Shown here one piece after another: positions 22,649 through 25,763 of a DNA stretch of 25,763 nucleotides. Each line of letters begins with the position of its first letter. The stretch's first letter is position 1. The DNA comes from CAZBDU01 sp964490725 (GTDB lineage Bacteria; Spirochaetota; Spirochaetia; SZUA-6; DRHE01): the NCBI GenBank assembly GCA_964490725.1, contig CAZBDU010000075.1:1-25763 (forward strand), in the 5' to 3' direction. Both the position numbers and the translations under genes were made by a program. The notes beneath the pieces were generated by a model that did no database searches, had not been told where the DNA came from, and saw only the letters and a list, made by a program, of their open reading frames with translations.

Positions 22649-24136
22649 CTAGAGGGTGGCTGCGTGGAGCAGCTTCTCCTGGGTGGCCTCCGAGCGGGTG
22701 AACTCGCCGGTGACCTTGCCCTTGGAGATGACCACGATCCGGTCGGACATGGAGATCATCTCCGGGAGCTCCGAGGAGATCATGATGATCCCCGCCCCGG
22801 CCTCGCAAAGGGCTTCCATCATCTGGTAGATGTCCACCTTGGCCCCCACGTCGATCCCCCGGGTGGGCTCGTTCATGAGGAAGATGCGGGAGCCGGTCTC
22901 CAGCAGCTTTGCCAGGACGATCTTCTGCTGGTTGCCTCCGGAGAGGCTGTTCACCTCGGTCTCCAGCGTGGGCGTCTTGATCCTCACCTCCGCCACGCGC
23001 TTCTCGCACCTCTCCCGCTCCAGCCTGCGGTCCATCAGAAATCCCCGGCCGATCCGGTCGATGTTGGCCATGGTGATGTTGGCGGCCACCGAAAGCGGCA
23101 GGGCCAGGCCGCGAACCTTGCGGTCGATGGGCATGAAGCCGATCTTCCTCTTCAGGGCGGCCACCGGTCCGTCGATCGCCACCAGCCGGCCCTCCACGCG
23201 GATCTCCCCCGCGTCGTAGCCGTCGATCCCGTACAGCGCCCTCACCACGTTCATCCGCCCCGATCCCAAGAGGCCGAACAGACCCAGAATCTCACCGCTC
23301 TTCAGGTGAAAGCCGACCTCCTGGATGACGTCCCGAATGGTGAGGCCCTTGACCTCCAGCAGCATCTGACCCACGGGGATCTCCCTCTTGGGGTAGAACT
23401 CCGTGATGTCCCGGCCCACCATCATTGAGATCAGCTCCATGCGGTTGGTCTCCGCGGTGTTCACCGTGTCGATCTTCCGCCCGTCCCGCAGCACGGTGAC
23501 GCGGTCGCTGATCTCGAAGACCTCCTCCAGCCGGTGGGAGATGTAGACGATGCCCACCCCCTGGTCCTTGAGGCTGCGGATGATCTTGAACAGGGACTGG
23601 GTGTCCTTCTCCCCCAGAGCCGCGGTGGGCTCGTCCATCACCAGGATGGCGGCCCTCTTGTTGACTGCCTTGGCGATCTCCAGCACCTGCTTCTGGTGGA
23701 CCGTGAGGTCCCCGACGATCTTTTTCGGGTTGATGTCGATGCTCATCCGCCCCAGCACCTCGCGAGCCTTGAGGTTGGCGGCTCTCCAGTCGACGATCTT
23801 CAGCCTTCCCTTCGCGGGCATGGAGCCGACGAAGATGTTCTCCGCCACGGTGAGGGTGTCCAGGGTGATCAGCTCCTGGTAGATAACCCGGATCCCCTTC
23901 TCCGCCGCATCGGAGGGGGAGTGAAAATCCACCCTTTCGCCCCGAATGCGGATCTCCCCTTCGTCCAGCCGGTAGTCCCCGTTCAGGATCTTGATCAGGG
24001 TGGACTTCCCGGCTCCGTTCTCTCCGACCAGCCCCAGGACTTCGCCCTCGCGCAGATCGATGCTGACGTCGCTCAGGGCCAGGACACCGGGAAAGCGTTT
24101 CGAGATGTGCTCCATCTCCAGCAAAAGGTTCGCCAT
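22649..24136 (-). CDS. Ribose-type ABC transporter ATP-binding protein, two-domain (RbsA/MglA-like)
   Basis: 495 aa with two fused ATPase domains. Domain 1: Walker A GENGAGKSTL (about residues 40), VYQELITLDTLT, Walker B ILVMDEPTAALGEKDT and H-loop ISHRLEEVFEI. Domain 2 has the degenerate Walker A usual for this family (LFGLLGSGRMNVVRALYG), a good signature LSGGNQQKIVLAKLL, and FLMNEPTRGIDVGAK. This is the standard arrangement of ribose, galactose and AI-2 importers. The start is ATG 24136 (MANLLLEMEHISKRFPG), with GGAG eight bases upstream; the open frame to 24205 runs through the intercistronic hairpin. It energises the two downstream permeases. Confidence 0.95.
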   Translation of the reverse strand: MANLLLEMEHISKRFPGVLALSDVSIDLREGEVLGLVGENGAGKSTLIKILNGDYRLDEGEIRIRGERVDFHSPSDAAEKGIRVIYQELITLDTLTVAENIFVGSMPAKGRLKIVDWRAANLKAREVLGRMSIDINPKKIVGDLTVHQKQVLEIAKAVNKRAAILVMDEPTAALGEKDTQSLFKIIRSLKDQGVGIVYISHRLEEVFEISDRVTVLRDGRKIDTVNTAETNRMELISMMVGRDITEFYPKREIPVGQMLLEVKGLTIRDVIQEVGFHLKSGEILGLFGLLGSGRMNVVRALYGIDGYDAGEIRVEGRLVAIDGPVAALKRKIGFMPIDRKVRGLALPLSVAANITMANIDRIGRGFLMDRRLERERCEKRVAEVRIKTPTLETEVNSLSGGNQQKIVLAKLLETGSRIFLMNEPTRGIDVGAKVDIYQMMEALCEAGAGIIMISSELPEMISMSDRIVVISKGKVTGEFTRSEATQEKLLHAATL

Positions 24137-24181
24137 GGGAAACTCCAGGGGGATCGGCAGCACGTGCCGGGGCAATAGGAA

Positions 24182-24209
24182 CCCGGTGCGGCGCTTCCGC
24201 CGCACCGGG
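24182..24209 (-). terminator. Intercistronic hairpin between binding-protein and ATPase genes
   Basis: A perfect 12-bp stem, CCCGGTGCGGCG at 24182-24193 with CGCCGCACCGGG at 24198-24209, has a 4-base loop (GAAG in the - strand RNA). It begins about 21 bases after the binding-protein stop and has no U-run. Such structures commonly act as partial terminators or 3'-end stabilisers that give more binding protein than membrane components. Confidence 0.75.
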
Positions 24210-24230
24210 AACTACTCTTCAGGACTGCTG

Positions 24231-25343
24231 TTACTTGGGATAGTACTGGTCGATGTTTTCCTTGGTGATGACCTCGTTCTCCACGTAGATCCACGGGGGA
24301 ACGGCCTGGCCCTGCAGCATGGCGGCGACCGCGGGGATCACGTACTCGCCGTAGTGCTCGGGGAAGAAGGCCATGCCGGCGTCGCTCAGTCCGTCCCGCA
24401 GCTGCGACTGCCCGAGCTCGTCGACACCCAGGGTGACGACGATGATGTCGTCGGCGTTCCAGCGTCCGGCTCCCTGGATGGAAGCGATGACGCCGGCCAT
24501 GGTCTGCTCGTTGATGGAGGTCACGGCGATCCGTTTGGCGTTGGGGTGAGCCGCCAGGACGTCGTCCATGGCCGCCTTGGCCTGCTCGGACTGCCCCATG
24601 CCTCCGTCGGCGCGCACGATCTTCTTTTCCACGTCGGGCCCGAAGTCCTCGGCCAGAGCGGCCGCAAAGCCTTCGGAGCGCAGCATCGTGACGTCTCCTC
24701 CGGCGGGCATCTGCAGCAGGACCACCATGTCGACGTTGTCCCAGCCGCCCCACTCCTCCTTGATCAGCTTGCCCATGTAATGGCCGCCCATGAGGGCCAC
24801 CTTCCAGTTGTTCACGCCCATGAAGGGAGCCCCCGGAACTGGCACGTCGATAGCCAGAAGCGGGATCCCGGCGGCGCCGAACTTGGCGGCCACGATGTTG
24901 TTGACCTTGGCGTCAGCCTGGAATTCAATGAAGAAGTCCGGCTTCTTGGAGAGCATGATGTCGGCGTTCTTGAGGCCCACCACGGAGTCATACTGGTTGT
25001 CCATGCTGATCCACCCCGTGCTGAGGTCGCCCCCAGCCAGCTGGAGCTGCTTCTTGATGTCGTTCTCCACCGAGATGCAGAACGGCAGGGTTGCGAAGAT
25101 GTTGGCAAAGCCGATCACCTTGCCCTTCAGGGGCGATCCGGGATAGGGCTGACCCGCCTTGGCGGCCTCCCGGTACTGGTCGAACAGGGGATACTGCACC
25201 CCGGTAGTGCCGCCGGTCTTGGACTCCTCCGCCATTGCCTTTTCTTTTTCTGACGGGGCGGCCTCCCTGGTACCGCCGGCGAACACCAGGCCCGTGCCGA
25301 GTACCAACAGCAGAGCCATGATGATGACGATCGCTTTCTTCAT
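24231..25343 (-). CDS. Periplasmic sugar-binding protein of the ribose-type ABC importer
   Basis: 370 aa, exported solute-binding protein (peripla_BP_4-like). The signal peptide spans about residues 1-22 (MKKAIVIIMALLLVLGTGLVFA), followed by GGTREAAPSEKEK. No lipobox Cys is present. The mature part has the two-lobe pattern: KVIGFANIFATLPFC, then ADIMLSKKPDFFIEFQAD, AAGIPLLAIDVPVPGAPFMG, RIAVTSINEQTMAG and VTLGVDELGQSQLRDGL. The ATG at 25343 follows a run of GGAGGAGGAG and starts the signal peptide cleanly. An in-frame GTG at 25445 would add 34 charged residues before it and is less likely. First gene of operon F; the FAGG cleavage region resembles spirochaete binding proteins. Confidence 0.93.
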   Translation of the reverse strand: MKKAIVIIMALLLVLGTGLVFAGGTREAAPSEKEKAMAEESKTGGTTGVQYPLFDQYREAAKAGQPYPGSPLKGKVIGFANIFATLPFCISVENDIKKQLQLAGGDLSTGWISMDNQYDSVVGLKNADIMLSKKPDFFIEFQADAKVNNIVAAKFGAAGIPLLAIDVPVPGAPFMGVNNWKVALMGGHYMGKLIKEEWGGWDNVDMVVLLQMPAGGDVTMLRSEGFAAALAEDFGPDVEKKIVRADGGMGQSEQAKAAMDDVLAAHPNAKRIAVTSINEQTMAGVIASIQGAGRWNADDIIVVTLGVDELGQSQLRDGLSDAGMAFFPEHYGEYVIPAVAAMLQGQAVPPWIYVENEVITKENIDQYYPK

Positions 25344-25585
25344 GGTGCTTTTCTCCTCCTCCTTATTCACCATTTTTCGTTTCCAGTTCCTGGGGATCCT
25401 CTCAAACCCCCTGGGGGACACGGTCCCCTGGCGAAAGCCCACCACCTCCTTTCCTCCAGGGGGGTTCCCTCCCTTCGACGGGCCCGGGCAGTGCTGCTAC
25501 GCTGCTGGCTGGAAGGCGAGGGGCGCATGTAGCTCCAGAGGCACTCTGGAAGTCTCATCACAGTCCCCTGATTGGACGACGTTTC
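25344..25585 (-). promoter_or_regulatory. Long 5' leader of the importer operon, no confirmed gene
   Basis: About 235 bases lie between the predicted transcription start (near 25579) and the binding-protein ATG. It can form a 7-bp hairpin with a 3-base loop at 25534-25550 (TCCAGAG and CTCTGGA) and a 6-bp hairpin at 25414-25428 (GGGGAC and GTCCCC). A strong AAAGGAGG sequence sits near 25450, just before GTG codons in frame with the binding protein. I recognise no known riboswitch. A short open frame crosses the leader but has no convincing start signal. Confidence 0.4.
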
Positions 25586-25614
25586 AGTACAGCACGCCCC
25601 CGGCCCACTGTCAA
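25586..25614 (-). promoter_or_regulatory. Sigma-70 promoter of the ABC importer operon
   Basis: On the - strand, TTGACA (25614-25609), a 17-base spacer, then TGTACT (25591-25586), preceded by TGC, which makes an extended -10. The -35 is perfect and the spacing ideal. The predicted start is near 25579. Confidence 0.75.
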
Positions 25615-25654
25615 CGGCCTCAGGCATCCAGCGGGCGCAGAGGCGCACGCTAGG

Positions 25655-25718
25655 CGGTTTGTATAATGAAAGCCCGGCGGATTGGAATACACAAAATGCT
25701 CATAATGATACAGATTCC
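25655..25718. other. AT-rich island at the window edge, possible divergent control region
   Basis: A short AT-rich stretch in very GC-rich surroundings. It holds a consensus TATAAT on the + strand (25662-25667), two copies of ATAATGA 39 bases apart (25663-25669 and 25702-25708) and a GGAAT/ATTCC inverted pair (25684-25688, 25714-25718). It could control a + strand gene starting beyond the window, or bind a regulator of the importer promoter 70 bases away. No good -35 box matches the TATAAT. Nothing coding is visible from here to the end. Confidence 0.3.
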
Positions 25719-25763
25719 GGCGCTGGCCCGGTCCCGCCGGGGCGGCTGGCCTCCGGCCGGGCC

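Noticed and set aside
22638..23009. N-terminal extension of the first permease to 23009
   Set aside because: It lies antiphase over the end of the ATPase gene. The hydrophobic protein with a charged lead starts at the ATG at 22637, which has a ribosome-binding site.
25367..25648. 93-codon open frame crossing the importer promoter and leader
   Set aside because: It begins upstream of the predicted transcription start, has no ribosome-binding site or family resemblance, and is rich in Arg, Pro and Gly.
1..25763. CRISPR arrays, tRNA or rRNA genes, insertion sequences
   Set aside because: No regularly spaced long repeats, no cloverleaf or rRNA-like stretches and no transposase-like reading frames were seen on either strand.

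Overview
The window is GC-rich DNA (roughly two-thirds G+C by eye) from an anaerobe-like bacterium. It is packed with operons whose genes overlap at ATGA or GTGA junctions. The best lineage hint is the solute-binding protein at 24231-25343: its signal peptide ends in FAGGTREAA, a style common in Spirochaetota. A GC-rich spirochaete is my tentative guess; the sequence alone does not prove it.

Layout. (A) 3-2922, + strand: a 2-oxoacid (pyruvate/acetoin-type) dehydrogenase set, E2 (cut by the window edge), E1-alpha and E1-beta. (B) 2977-10835, - strand: an operon read right to left. It starts with a broken class-III aminotransferase fused to a broken sugar-ABC permease, followed by an ABC ATPase, a DeoR-family regulator, two amidohydrolase-family proteins, a broken UroD-family methyltransferase, a rhamnulokinase-type FGGY kinase and an MttB-family methyltransferase. 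Its promoter carries five helically phased 10-bp repeats. (C) 10979-11631, + strand: a Phd/YefM-type antitoxin and a PIN-domain toxin. (D) 11654-17410, - strand: an operon of corrinoid protein, a second MttB-family methyltransferase, L-rhamnose mutarotase (RhaM), a rhamnose/xylose-isomerase-like barrel and two UroD-family proteins. (E) 17640-19267, + strand: an AraC-family regulator overlapping an isochorismatase-type cysteine hydrolase. (F) 19326-25343, - strand: a complete ribose-type ABC importer (binding protein, two-domain ATPase, two permeases) ending with another UroD-family protein. (G) 25344-25763: promoter and a long leader for F, then an AT-rich island at the edge.

How it may work together (inference). 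Operons B, D and F each combine sugar uptake or sugar-conversion genes with corrinoid-methyltransferase genes (MttB or UroD). Operon D alone holds a corrinoid carrier, an MttB-family methyltransferase, a UroD-family candidate second methyltransferase with the H-x-C zinc motif, and an aldose mutarotase plus isomerase. Operon B adds the matching kinase. The simplest reading is a catabolic island for a methylated (O-methyl or quaternary-N-methyl) deoxy-sugar-like compound: import, B12-dependent demethylation, anomer and aldose/ketose conversion, then phosphorylation. No aldolase, corrinoid-activating ATPase or methyl-THF transferase is visible in the window. The pathway is therefore incomplete here and its substrate is unknown.

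Two genes in operon B are interrupted by deletion-like junctions that also shift the frame. These are either real decay or assembly errors.
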